Shown piece after piece: positions 9,143-17,328 of a stretch of 64,000 nucleotides of DNA (its first letter is position 1; each line of letters begins with the position of its first letter). Source of the stretch: Streptomyces sp. P9-A2 (GTDB lineage: Bacteria; Actinomycetota; Actinomycetes; Streptomycetales; Streptomycetaceae). A program made the translations under genes and the position numbers. The notes under the pieces are model-generated. The model made no database searches, had not been told where the DNA came from, and was given only the letters and a program-made list of their open reading frames with translations. The DNA lies in NCBI RefSeq assembly GCF_036634175.1, contig NZ_JAZIFX010000001.1, positions 2,914,001-2,978,000 of the forward strand. The letters are read 5' to 3'.

Positions 9143-10806
9143 TCACCACCCTCGCCCGCCTCGAGGCCGTCAGCACCGGCCGTGCCCGGCCCGCCGCCAC
9201 CGTCCGGCACCGGCATCTGTCCCGGCGGCCCCTGGTGTTCGTGCCGCTGACCACCGCCGGTGAGGCGGGCGCCCCGCTCGGCGCGCTGGTGGGCACCGAC
9301 CGGGACGCGCCCCGGCTGCTGGCCGTACCGCAGCCGCGCGACCGTGATCTCAGGTTCGCGTTCCTGGCCGAACTGGCCGACGTGGTCCTGCCCTACATCG
9401 ACGGCTGCGCCGAGGCCGTGGAGGCCGCGGAACGCAGCGAGACCGACCCGGAGACCGGCAAACGGATCAAAGTCGAGGTCGAACTGTGCGCGGACGCCCC
9501 GCAGCTGATCGTGCCGAGCCGGGCCGGTGTCGAGCTCGTACGGCTCCTCGGCCGTTCCACGCGGTTCAGGCGCACGGCGGAGCAAGACCCGGAGGCGCCC
9601 TTCCCGGCGCCGCCCCGGGTTCCGTTGCTCGGACGGTGGCTGACGCACTTCGGGGAGCGGGCCCGGGTGCCCGGGTCGTCGCTGCTGCCCGCCATGACCG
9701 ATCTGCTGGGCCGGCACTGGGCTACCGGGCAGTCCACCCTGGAGGACCAGCACCTGGGGGCGCTGCTCGCGTGGATCGACCCGCCCGCGGGCCGCTCGGG
9801 CGCCGAGGCCGCGCGGGAGGCGGAGCTGGCTCGGGACGCCGACGGGCAGTTGCGGTGCCCGCCCGCGGGCCCGGCGACCGACCCGGCGTTCGACAACAAA
9901 CTGCTCGCCCCGGCGATCGAACGGTACGACCGCGCCCGTACGGCGCTCGCCGCCGCGCAGGACGGCCTGGAGGCCGACGAGCGGCTCGGCGCGCTGACGG
10001 CGGCGGAGCGGGAGATCCGCTCCCTGGTGGAGAGCCGTACGCGGCCCACCTGGGACGCGGTGTGGCGGGGCCTGGACCTGCTGCGCGCGCTGCCCGAGGG
10101 CACGCGGGTCGAGGAACGGTGGACGCGCGACCGCTGGTCGTTCACCGGCCACCGGGACCGGGTGCTGGCCGGAGAGCCGCCGCAGCCGCGCCGCGACGAC
10201 GCGGTGACCGCGGCCAACAAGCTCGCCACGCGCGAGCGGGAACAGGCCCGGCTGGAAGCGCAGGAAGCCTTGGACGACCCGTTGGTGATGGCGGGCCGGC
10301 GGCTGTCCGGGGAGGCGTTCGCGGGCGAGGTCACCGACGTCGTCATGGCGTACAGCGAGAGTAAGCGGCCGAGCCCGCGCCCGCTGGTCACCGTCCGCAC
10401 GGACGACCGCCCGCACCTGGGCGCGCGGACCCGGGTGTACCGCTCGCTCGGCGGAAAACCGCAGGCGGCCGAGTTCGTCGCGTACGAGGACGAGACCGAC
10501 AGGCACGGGAGGGACGGCGCCGAAGAGGGATCGGCCGGGGAGGGGCTGTCCGGGGAGGGGGCGGTCACCGGCGGGCTGCTCGTCCTGCGGATCATGGACA
10601 AGATGGGCCGCGGCAAGGAGCCGGAGGCGGGTTCGGTGCCGGAGAAGGGCGACCGCGTCTGCTTCACCCTGTTCGAGCACGAGCCGCGCGGCGGGGCGAA
10701 ACTGCCCGACCCGGAGGAGACACCGTGGACACACGGCGGCCCGCCCGGCGCGGAGGCCGCCACGCAGGAGCCCGCCGACCCGGTGACCGAGGAGGACGTG
10801 CTGTGA
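9133..10806 (+). CDS. uncharacterised middle protein of the nuclease-helicase operon
   Basis: 557 aa, TTG start at 9133 with GGAGG 8 nt upstream; it overlaps the nuclease stop by 10 nt and the helicase start by 4 nt. No catalytic motif is recognised. The N-terminal third is mixed alpha/beta, the middle (about 200-400) is charged and probably helical, with coiled-coil-like AAEREIRSLVESRTRPTWDA and KLATREREQARLEAQEAL. About residues 385-520 look like a beta-barrel (GEVTDVVMAY, PLVTVRTDDRPHLGARTRVY, AEFVAYEDE, GGLLVLRIMDKM, GDRVCFTLFEHE). That is the kind of accessory barrel found ahead of the motor in Upf1/Dna2-like SF1B helicases. The barrel assignment is inference from strand patterns. Its fixed position suggests it bridges nuclease and motor. 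Confidence 0.72.
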   Translation: MSLITTLARLEAVSTGRARPAATVRHRHLSRRPLVFVPLTTAGEAGAPLGALVGTDRDAPRLLAVPQPRDRDLRFAFLAELADVVLPYIDGCAEAVEAAERSETDPETGKRIKVEVELCADAPQLIVPSRAGVELVRLLGRSTRFRRTAEQDPEAPFPAPPRVPLLGRWLTHFGERARVPGSSLLPAMTDLLGRHWATGQSTLEDQHLGALLAWIDPPAGRSGAEAAREAELARDADGQLRCPPAGPATDPAFDNKLLAPAIERYDRARTALAAAQDGLEADERLGALTAAEREIRSLVESRTRPTWDAVWRGLDLLRALPEGTRVEERWTRDRWSFTGHRDRVLAGEPPQPRRDDAVTAANKLATREREQARLEAQEALDDPLVMAGRRLSGEAFAGEVTDVVMAYSESKRPSPRPLVTVRTDDRPHLGARTRVYRSLGGKPQAAEFVAYEDETDRHGRDGAEEGSAGEGLSGEGAVTGGLLVLRIMDKMGRGKEPEAGSVPEKGDRVCFTLFEHEPRGGAKLPDPEETPWTHGGPPGAEAATQEPADPVTEEDVL

Positions 10807-12155
10807 CCCGCCACTCATCCGCCGAGGCCGTCTTCGACGCCGGCGCGGCCGCCACCCGTGCCACCGACGCGATCCTGCGCGACACCCTGTACGGCACCGC
10901 CCGCGGTGTGGTCGTCGACTCTCCGCCCGGCGCCGGCAAGTCCACCCTCGTGGTCCGCGCGGCGCTGGAACTGGCCGACGCGGGCCGCCCGTTGATGGTG
11001 GTGGCGCAGACCAACGCCCAGGTCGACGACCTGGTGCTGCGGCTCGCCGAGAGGAACCCCGCCCTGCCGGTCGGCCGGCTGCACAGCAGTGACACCGACC
11101 CGTACGACAAGGCGCTCGACGGGCTGGACAACGTCCGCAAGTCGGCGAAGGCGGCCGACCTCGCCGGGCTCGACGTGGTCGTCTCGACGGCCGCCAAGTG
11201 GGCGCACGTCAAGGGCGTCGAGCCATGGGCGCACGCGATCGTGGACGAGGCGTACCAGATGCGTTCGGACGCGCTGCTCGCCGTGGCCGGGCTGTTCGAG
11301 CGGGCACTGTTCGTGGGTGACCCGGGGCAGTTGGACCCGTTCTCGATCGTGGGCGGCGAGCAGTGGGCGGGGCTGTCGTACGACCCGTCCGCGTCCGCCG
11401 TGACCACGCTGCTCGCGCACAATCCCGAGCTGCCGCAGCACCGCCTGCCGGTGTCGTGGCGGCTGCCCGCCTCGGCGGCGCCCCTGGTGTCGGACGCGTT
11501 CTACCCGTACACGCCGTTCCGCAGCGGCACCGGGCACGGCGACCGGCGGCTCGCGCTCGGGGTCCCGTCGGACGGTTCGGGGCCCGACCGGGTGATCGAC
11601 GAGGCCGCCGAGTCCGGCTGGGGCCTGCTGGAGCTGCCCGCCCGGCACACCCCGCGCACCGACCCGGAGGCGGTACGGGCGGTGGCGCTGGTGGTCCGCC
11701 GGCTGCTGGACCGGAAGGGCGCCTCGGTCTCGGAGCGGTCCCCCGAGGCCGTGCCGCTCACCGCCGACCGGATCGCCGTCGGCACCGCGCACCGCGACCA
11801 GGCGGCGGCGGTACGGTCGGCACTGGCCGCGCTGGGGGCGGCGGACGTCACCGTCGACACGGCGAACCGGCTCCAGGGCCGGGAGTTCGACGTCACGGTG
11901 GTGCTGCACCCGCTGTCCGGCCGCCCCGACGCCACCGCCTTCCACCTGGAGACGGGCCGACTGTGCGTACTGGCCTCCCGGCACCGGCACGCCTGCATCG
12001 TGGTGTGCCGGGCGGGCGTCGGCGAGCTGCTGGACGCCTACCCGTCCACGGAACCGGTCCAGCTGGGCACCCTCGTGAAGTTCCCGGACGGCTGGGAGGT
12101 CAACCATTCAGTCCTGGCCCACCTCGCCCGGCACCGGATCCCCTGCCGGCCATGA
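10803..12155 (+). CDS. Upf1/Dna2-like SF1 DNA helicase
   Basis: 450 aa ATP-dependent helicase motor; GTG start at 10803 overlaps the previous stop (GTGA). All SF1 motifs are visible: I SPPGAGKST (about 40-48), Ia VVAQTNAQVDDLVLRL, II VDEAYQM (about 147), III GDPGQLDPF, IV PVSWRLP, V VDTANRLQGREFDVTVV, VI LASRHRHACIVV. Motif Ia, the DEAxQ box and the NRLQGREFD motif V are closer to Upf1/Dna2 SF1B enzymes, which move 5' to 3', than to UvrD/RecB. It lacks the long N-terminal extension of Dna2, which here may be supplied by the two preceding genes. Polarity and coupling to the nuclease are inferred, not shown. Confidence 0.9.
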   Translation: MTRHSSAEAVFDAGAAATRATDAILRDTLYGTARGVVVDSPPGAGKSTLVVRAALELADAGRPLMVVAQTNAQVDDLVLRLAERNPALPVGRLHSSDTDPYDKALDGLDNVRKSAKAADLAGLDVVVSTAAKWAHVKGVEPWAHAIVDEAYQMRSDALLAVAGLFERALFVGDPGQLDPFSIVGGEQWAGLSYDPSASAVTTLLAHNPELPQHRLPVSWRLPASAAPLVSDAFYPYTPFRSGTGHGDRRLALGVPSDGSGPDRVIDEAAESGWGLLELPARHTPRTDPEAVRAVALVVRRLLDRKGASVSERSPEAVPLTADRIAVGTAHRDQAAAVRSALAALGAADVTVDTANRLQGREFDVTVVLHPLSGRPDATAFHLETGRLCVLASRHRHACIVVCRAGVGELLDAYPSTEPVQLGTLVKFPDGWEVNHSVLAHLARHRIPCRP

Positions 12156-12260
12156 CCCCACCGGCCCCGAGGCCCTCTTGCGGGACGCGGGAGAATGGAA
12201 GGTGGCCCGCTCCTCCCAGTGGGCCGAAGCGCACGCACGAGCAAGCACGAAGGAGAAGAC

Positions 12261-12632
12261 ATGGCGGAGCCCACGCCGCGTCGGGACGCACCGCGGCTAC
12301 GCCCCGCGCCCCTGTTGTTCGAGCCCACGGCGGCGGCAGCCGATCCGGAGCACTTCTTCGACCTTGAGTCGATCGACGACCCGCGCGCACTGCTGGAGCG
12401 GGCGACGGAACTGACGCTCGCGTTCCGTGTGGCGGCGGACCGGGCGATGGAGTTCCAGGCGATGGCGGCGGCCCAGCTGGCCGACCCCCGGCACTTCGAC
12501 CGGCTGACGGCCGCCGACATCGCCGAGCGGGCCGAGTGGACCGAGGACTACGCGAAGAAGATGGTCGAGTTCGGCCGGGACCTGCTGCGCGGGGGCGAGG
12601 GCCAGGACCAGGGCCCCATAGAGCCTTCGTGA
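12261..12632 (+). CDS. conserved hypothetical protein
   Basis: 123 aa soluble, acidic, mostly helical protein. ATG at 12261 is preceded by AAGGAG at a good distance. The centre contains HFFDLESIDDPRALLERATELTLAF and the C-terminal half DIAERAEWTEDYAKKMVEFGRDLL, so an all-helical fold is likely. No known domain is recognised. It follows the helicase after 105 bp in the same direction and could be the last gene of that operon, but it has its own ribosome-binding site and a possible promoter gap. Confidence 0.72.
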   Translation: MAEPTPRRDAPRLRPAPLLFEPTAAAADPEHFFDLESIDDPRALLERATELTLAFRVAADRAMEFQAMAAAQLADPRHFDRLTAADIAERAEWTEDYAKKMVEFGRDLLRGGEGQDQGPIEPS

Positions 12633-12832
12633 GGCACGACGCCCCGTACGACCGCCCCGGGCCGCCGGCCACCGGACCCCGGACCACCGCCCCCGCCCCT
12701 GCCTCCCCGAAGTCATCCGGTCGAACAGGCGTGGCATATGCCAGGTGGGCACGATACCTCCCTCACCTCCTCCGCGTCCCCGGTTCCCGCAACTCTGGGA
12801 AACCGCTCCCTCACCCCCGGTAGACAGACGGC

Positions 12833-13468
12833 ATGAGCAGTACACGCAACGCCCCTGATGCCGGCCGTGCCACCGGCGCCACCGATGCCACCGGGGTCAC
12901 CCCGGACGGCGCCGCCTGGCTCGCCTCCGCAGGAACGTATCCGCGCAGTGCGCTCTCCCTCTGGGAGGAGCGGCCGGAGGCGCCGATCGTGCTGCCCTGC
13001 GGCTCCGTCTTCGATGTGGTGAGCGCGCCCTCCACCTTCGGACGCCGGATGCTGGACCGGATGTGGGACGAGGGGCCGGGTTCGGGTCCGGTGGCCGGGT
13101 TCCGCGGCCGGATGCTGCTGTTCGCGGCACCCGGCACCGCCCAGCGGCTACCCGCGCTGCTGGGGTGGGAGGAGTGGGACGCCCGCGGCAGGGGCCCTGG
13201 GGAAGCGGGCCGTACGGGCGCGGTTCCGCCGCTGCTGTGCCACGGCGCCGGAGACGCGGTGACCGTTCCGGCCCCGGCGCCCGGTGCTCGCGCGGACCGT
13301 TCCGGCTCCCGTTGGCTGGTCGCCCCGGACACGCGTCATCCCTGGCTGCCGGGCCCGGAGGTGCTGCTCTGGGCGGCCGTACGGGCGGCTCGCGCGGCCG
13401 TACGGATATCGATTTTTCCTCCCGCCGATCAGAGTGCTAATGTCTACGACGTCAGCAGGCGCCGCTAG
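12833..13468 (+). CDS. Prim-Pol-like hypothetical protein whose end overlaps tRNA-Lys
   Basis: 211 aa protein with AAWLASAGTYPRSALSLWEE, LPCGSVFDVVSAPSTFGRRML, GPVAGFRGRMLLFAAPGTAQRL and SRWLVAPDTRHPWLPGPEVLLWAAVRAA. The GSVFDVV...PGTA pattern is what actinomycete proteins annotated as bifunctional primase/polymerase-like show, and it resembles the protein at 3765-4265. Enzymatic activity is not supported by visible metal ligands. The last ten bases, including the TAG stop, lie inside the 5' acceptor stem of tRNA-Lys, so the tRNA promoter lies within the 3' part of this coding sequence. The C-terminal stretch after residue 195 (ISIFPPADQ...) may therefore be non-essential. Confidence 0.7.
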   Translation: MSSTRNAPDAGRATGATDATGVTPDGAAWLASAGTYPRSALSLWEERPEAPIVLPCGSVFDVVSAPSTFGRRMLDRMWDEGPGSGPVAGFRGRMLLFAAPGTAQRLPALLGWEEWDARGRGPGEAGRTGAVPPLLCHGAGDAVTVPAPAPGARADRSGSRWLVAPDTRHPWLPGPEVLLWAAVRAARAAVRISIFPPADQSANVYDVSRRR

Positions 13469-13532
13469 CTCAGTTGGTTAGAGCAGCTGACTCTTAATCA
13501 GCGGGTCCGGGGTTCGAGTCCCTGGCGGCGCA
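13459..13532 (+). tRNA. tRNA-Lys (anticodon CTT)
   Basis: 74-nt cloverleaf. Acceptor arms GCGCCGC and GCGGCGC pair fully, with discriminator A. D-loop GCTCAGTTGGTTAGAGC, anticodon stem GCTGA/TCAGC with loop CTCTTAA (anticodon CTT at 13493-13495), T-arm with GGTTCGAGTCC. CCA is not encoded. A -10-like TAATGT lies just upstream. The sequence is identical to the tRNAs at 28480 and 31976. Confidence 0.98.
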
Positions 13533-13540
13533 CGACACGG

Positions 13541-13573
13541 AAAGGCCTCTTGCCACGGCAAGGGGCCTTTTAC
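13541..13573 (+). terminator. intrinsic terminator after tRNA-Lys
   Basis: Stem AAAGGCCTCTTGCC, loop ACG, then GCAAGGGGCCTTTT with a short T run. It starts 8 bp after the tRNA. It also overlaps the 3' end of the minus-strand protease gene, so it may serve both directions. Confidence 0.85.
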
Positions 13574-14940
13574 GCGTCCTCCCCGCCCACACCCGCTCCC
13601 CCTCTCTCGCTCCCGCTCCCGTCCTCGTCCCGGCCGGTGCTGATCTGTACCGTCCAGTCGCCCGAGGCCGTGCGTCCCTCCACCTCCACCCGTACGCCCT
13701 CCCCCGGCACCGTGAAGCTCTCACCGAGGGCGACCGGGGCGTCCGCGAGGGGCGGGTAGACCGAGTCCCCCCAGCAGGCCTCCGTGTGCGGGTGGGCGTC
13801 GATCACCTGGACCGGGCCGCCCCCGGACCGGGTGGCGCCACGCACCTGGTAGACCAGCACCCCCGGCCGGCAGGCGCCCACGTCGTCGCCGACCGGGCTC
13901 CGCGCCTCGAAGGCGAGCACGGTGTCCGGGCCGGTGCGCACCACCGCGAGCTTGACGCCCCGGCCCAGCCCGAAGGACGGCACCCCGGCGGCGCTCGTCA
14001 CCGGCACCCCGGGCCCCGCCCCCAGTGGTTCCAGCGTCAGCCGTACCGGCTCCGTGCCCCGCACGCACCGCACCTGCCGGGAGTCCAGCCAGCCCAGCTT
14101 CCACTTGTGCCAGCCGAACAGGTCGGGGGCGAGCCCGAACTGGCTGCCCATCAGGTCCCAGTCGCCGACATGGGTGTCCCAGTCGCCCTTGCCGTCCACG
14201 GGCCGGTCGTAGAGGTCGGGGAGGTCGAAGACGTGGCCGGTCTCGTGGGCGAGGACCAGCCGGTCCGGGGGATGGTCCTCGAACACGGTGACGACCCGGC
14301 GGATGTCGGTGCCGTCCGCCCGCAGCGGGGTCTCCAGGTTGACGACCTTCGTGGCGTCGGAGTCCACACCGGGCGCGTCCGGGTCGGCGACGAAGTACAC
14401 GACGTCGTAGCGCGAGAAGTCGACCTGGGGGTCGGCCGCGGCGAGCGCGTCGCGCAGATAGGCGGACCGGTGCCGCGTGGTCCAGTCACGCCGTATGGCG
14501 TACGCGGTGGACGGGCGCGGCATCCGGATCCAGTCGCGCAGGGCGTGCGGGTGCAGGGAGAACCTGCCGTAGGAGACCCGGTGGAAGAAGTCGCCGGTGG
14601 CGGGGAAGTGGTCGGCGGCCAGTTCCCCGGGTGTGGTCAGCGGGTTCGAGTCCGGGAAGGACAGGAACACCATGACCGCGTCCAGCCGGCCGGACGGACG
14701 GGGGTAGGCGGCGTTCCAGGTGTCCAGACCCTCCGAGTGGTGCGCGTCGGTGCGGGTCAGGGCGCACGGCACCGCGGAGAACGGCTCGGTCGCGGAGGGT
14801 GCGGCCACCATGGAGGTCGCCGCGAGCGCCGACATGGTGGTGCACACGGCCGTGGTGCCGCGCAGCCGAGGGCGTGACAGCGGACCGCCGGGTCCCAGCC
14901 GGTCCGGCCCCGGGAGCCCCGCCCTCGGCCACCGCGTCAC
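13570..14940 (-). CDS. secreted M6-family-like metalloprotease
   Basis: Zn-dependent protease with LVLAHETGHVFDLPDLYD: HExxH plus a downstream acidic third ligand, as in immune-inhibitor-A-like M6 peptidases. The family context also shows DVVYFVADPDAPGV, GDWDLMGSQFG (Met-turn-like region) and a C-terminal beta-rich domain. A signal peptide is seen around RLRGTTAVCTTMSALAATSMVAAPSA. The start is uncertain: the GTG at 14940 gives a plausible leader of about 50 residues; a further GTG at 15060 adds 40 Arg/Leu/Pro-rich residues; a shorter internal ATG also exists. It is divergent from cdgA across about 420 bp from the chosen start. It probably acts extracellularly on proteins. Confidence is high for family, moderate for the start. 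Confidence 0.82.
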   Translation of the reverse strand: MTRWPRAGLPGPDRLGPGGPLSRPRLRGTTAVCTTMSALAATSMVAAPSATEPFSAVPCALTRTDAHHSEGLDTWNAAYPRPSGRLDAVMVFLSFPDSNPLTTPGELAADHFPATGDFFHRVSYGRFSLHPHALRDWIRMPRPSTAYAIRRDWTTRHRSAYLRDALAAADPQVDFSRYDVVYFVADPDAPGVDSDATKVVNLETPLRADGTDIRRVVTVFEDHPPDRLVLAHETGHVFDLPDLYDRPVDGKGDWDTHVGDWDLMGSQFGLAPDLFGWHKWKLGWLDSRQVRCVRGTEPVRLTLEPLGAGPGVPVTSAAGVPSFGLGRGVKLAVVRTGPDTVLAFEARSPVGDDVGACRPGVLVYQVRGATRSGGGPVQVIDAHPHTEACWGDSVYPPLADAPVALGESFTVPGEGVRVEVEGRTASGDWTVQISTGRDEDGSGSERGGAGVGGEDA

Positions 14941-15060
14941 CCCCGGACGGCCCAACTCCCTCAGACGGCCCAACCCCCTCAGAGCCTCACGGCCGAGTCC
15001 CCTCGGGGCGAGCTGACGCGGCACGGGGACCTCCGGGAGACGGTTCACGGGACACCGCAC

Positions 15061-15360
15061 CCAGACTGTGATGGTTTGCAGTAATACGCCCTGTTTATCT
15101 GCACCGGACGGGTGAGGGACGGCACAGTCCGTTCACAGGTGACACCCCGAACCACTCACGGAACGTCACAACTGGTCGGAGGCCTGAAGAAGCCGTCCAC
15201 CTCCGAGCAGAAACGATCTGGCAGAGATGCGGGACCGTCCTGGACACTGGACAGTGACTGGAAGGGCTTCAGGGAGACCTCTATGATCGGCACACTTTCC
15301 TGAGACATTCCTGAGGCTTTCCGGCACGGACGGCGATCGAGTGCACGGCGGGAGCGAGCG
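15061..15360. other. promoter region between protease and cdgA
   Basis: 300 bp non-coding. It contains several GTGA/TCAC half-sites (for example GTGACACC and ACTCACGG around 15138-15162, and CAGTGACTGG near 15251), of the kind used by BldD, which is known to control cdgA in S. coelicolor. The spacing does not match one clear consensus box, so no operator is called. Confidence 0.35.
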
Positions 15361-17328
15361 GTGAGCGGAACGTCCCAAGGGCCGACGCCCGCAGCAGATT
15401 CCAACCGACCGACCGTCACGGAGAGTGAGATCACTGCCCCACCCCGTACCGGGCGCGCCGAGCTCCCCCCGCCTCCGTCGTACCGCTCGGTCTTCGCGGC
15501 CGCCCCCCTCGCCATGGCCGTGGTCGGCCGTGACGGCAGGGTGATCAGCGCCAACGGCACGCTCGCCGCCCTGCTGGGCCGCGCCCCGGACATCCTGGTC
15601 GGTGCGGTCGCCGCCGACCTGGTGGACCTCCCTTCCGACGCCCGCGCCTGGCACGCCTACCGCGACCTGCTGAGCGGCCGGCCGGGCCGGCTGCGCTGCA
15701 CACGACGGCTCAAGCACCCCGAGGGACACTCCCTGTGGGTGCAGGTGTCGGTCGCCCCGCTCCCTCCGGACGACGGCGCCGCCCACGGCGAGTACGACGC
15801 ACACGACACGCACGACGCACAGGGCTCACAGGGCACCCACGACTCGCACGGCGTGCTGCTCTCGGTCACCGACATCAGCGCCCGCCATGAACTCCAGGCC
15901 CGGCTGAGGCACTTGCAGATGCACGACCCGGTGACCCGGCTCCCCAACCGCACCCTGTTCTTCGAACGGCTGACGGCCGCCCTGGAGGCGGAGTCGTACG
16001 AGCAGAGCGGCACCGGCCGGATCGGGCTCTGCTCCCTGGACCTCGACGGCTTCAAAGCCATCAACGACGCCCTGGGCCACCGCGTCGGCGACCGGCTGCT
16101 GGCCGCCGTCGCCGAACGGCTGCTGCTGTGCGCCGAGGAGGCGGGCCGGGCCAGGACCGGCACCCCGCTGGTGGCCCGGCTCGGCGGGGACGAGTTCGCG
16201 CTGCTGGTGGAGGACTCCACGGGCACCGAACAGCTCGCCGACCTCGCCGAGTCGGTGCTCGCCGCGATCCAGGACCCCTTCGACGTGGCCGGCCAGCGGC
16301 TGTCGGTGTCCGCGTCCATCGGTGTGGTCGAACGGCACGCGGCCGGGACCACGCCCACCGCGCTGATGCAGGCCGCCGACACGACCCTCTACTGGGCGAA
16401 GGCCGACGGCAAGTCCCGCTGGACGCTGTTCGACCCGGAGCGCAACGCGCACCGCATGACCCGTCAGGCCCTCGCCTCCGCGCTCCGCCCCGCCGTCGAG
16501 CGGGGCGAGTTCGCGCTGGAGTACCAGCCGCTGGTCGGCATGGAGGACGACCGGGTGCACGGGGTGGAGGCCCTGGTCCGCTGGAACCATCCGCAGTTCG
16601 GCACGCTGACGCCGAATCGGTTCATCTCCATCGCCGAGGAGGACGGCTCGATCGTCAAGCTCGGTCGCTGGGTGCTGCGCACCGCCTGCCGGCAGGCCCG
16701 CAGCTGGCAGGTCGAGCATCCCGGGGAGCCGCCGATCTTCGTCAGCGTGAATGTGGCGGTCCGTCAGGTCTGGGACTCCGACCTGGTGGCGGACGTCGCC
16801 GAGACCCTGAAGGAGACGGGTCTGGCGCCGCAGCTGCTCCAGCTGGAGCTGACCGAGTCCGCGGTGATGGGCTCCTCGGGCCGGCCGCTCCAGGCGCTGA
16901 CCGCGCTCAGCGATATGGGCGTACGCATCGCCATCGACGACTTCGGCACCGGCTACTCGAACCTGGCCTACCTCAGCCGGCTTCCGGTGTCGGTGCTGAA
17001 ACTGGACGGCGCGTTCGTCCGCGGCTTCCAGTACGAGGACCGGGCCGCGGCGCCCAGCCCGGCGGACGAGGCCATCGTGGAGGCGATGGTGCAGCTCGCC
17101 CACCGGCTGGGGCTGACGGTCACCGCGGAGTGCGTGGAGACCTCGGCGCAGGCCACCCGGCTGCGCCGGATCGGGTGCGACACCGGTCAGGGCTGGCTGT
17201 ACTCCCGCCCGGTGCCGCCGGACCGCATCTCCGAACTGCTGGGCGCCCCGGGGGTTCAGGCGGACGTCGTCGGCGACCCGGTCGTCGGCAACCCGGTCGT
17301 CGGCGACCCGGTCGTCGGCAACCCGTAG
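15361..17328 (+). CDS. cdgA: PAS-GGDEF-EAL cyclic di-GMP enzyme (CdgA-type)
   Basis: 655 aa cytosolic protein with PAS (about 40-170), GGDEF (about 195-355) and EAL (about 370-630) domains. The diguanylate cyclase active site is intact ([10 protein letters not shown]); the phosphodiesterase domain has VEALVRW, the metal-binding ELTESAVM and [13 protein letters not shown], with KLDGAFV as the catalytic lysine loop. It can in principle both make and degrade c-di-GMP. S. coelicolor CdgA (SCO2817) has this architecture and is a BldD target linked to development; the assignment rests on architecture and neighbourhood. GTG start at 15361. The C-terminus is a 15-bp repeat encoding [10 protein letters not shown], and it overlaps the convergent LLM gene by 73 bp. 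Confidence 0.9.
   Translation: MSGTSQGPTPAADSNRPTVTESEITAPPRTGRAELPPPPSYRSVFAAAPLAMAVVGRDGRVISANGTLAALLGRAPDILVGAVAADLVDLPSDARAWHAYRDLLSGRPGRLRCTRRLKHPEGHSLWVQVSVAPLPPDDGAAHGEYDAHDTHDAQGSQGTHDSHGVLLSVTDISARHELQARLRHLQMHDPVTRLPNRTLFFERLTAALEAESYEQSGTGRIGLCSLDLDGFKAINDALGHRVGDRLLAAVAERLLLCAEEAGRARTGTPLVARLGGDEFALLVEDSTGTEQLADLAESVLAAIQDPFDVAGQRLSVSASIGVVERHAAGTTPTALMQAADTTLYWAKADGKSRWTLFDPERNAHRMTRQALASALRPAVERGEFALEYQPLVGMEDDRVHGVEALVRWNHPQFGTLTPNRFISIAEEDGSIVKLGRWVLRTACRQARSWQVEHPGEPPIFVSVNVAVRQVWDSDLVADVAETLKETGLAPQLLQLELTESAVMGSSGRPLQALTALSDMGVRIAIDDFGTGYSNLAYLSRLPVSVLKLDGAFVRGFQYEDRAAAPSPADEAIVEAMVQLAHRLGLTVTAECVETSAQATRLRRIGCDTGQGWLYSRPVPPDRISELLGAPGVQADVVGDPVVGNPVVGDPVVGNP

Noticed and set aside
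15121..15270. BldD box in front of cdgA
   Set aside because: GTGA and TCAC half-sites exist, but none has the right spacing to call a site.
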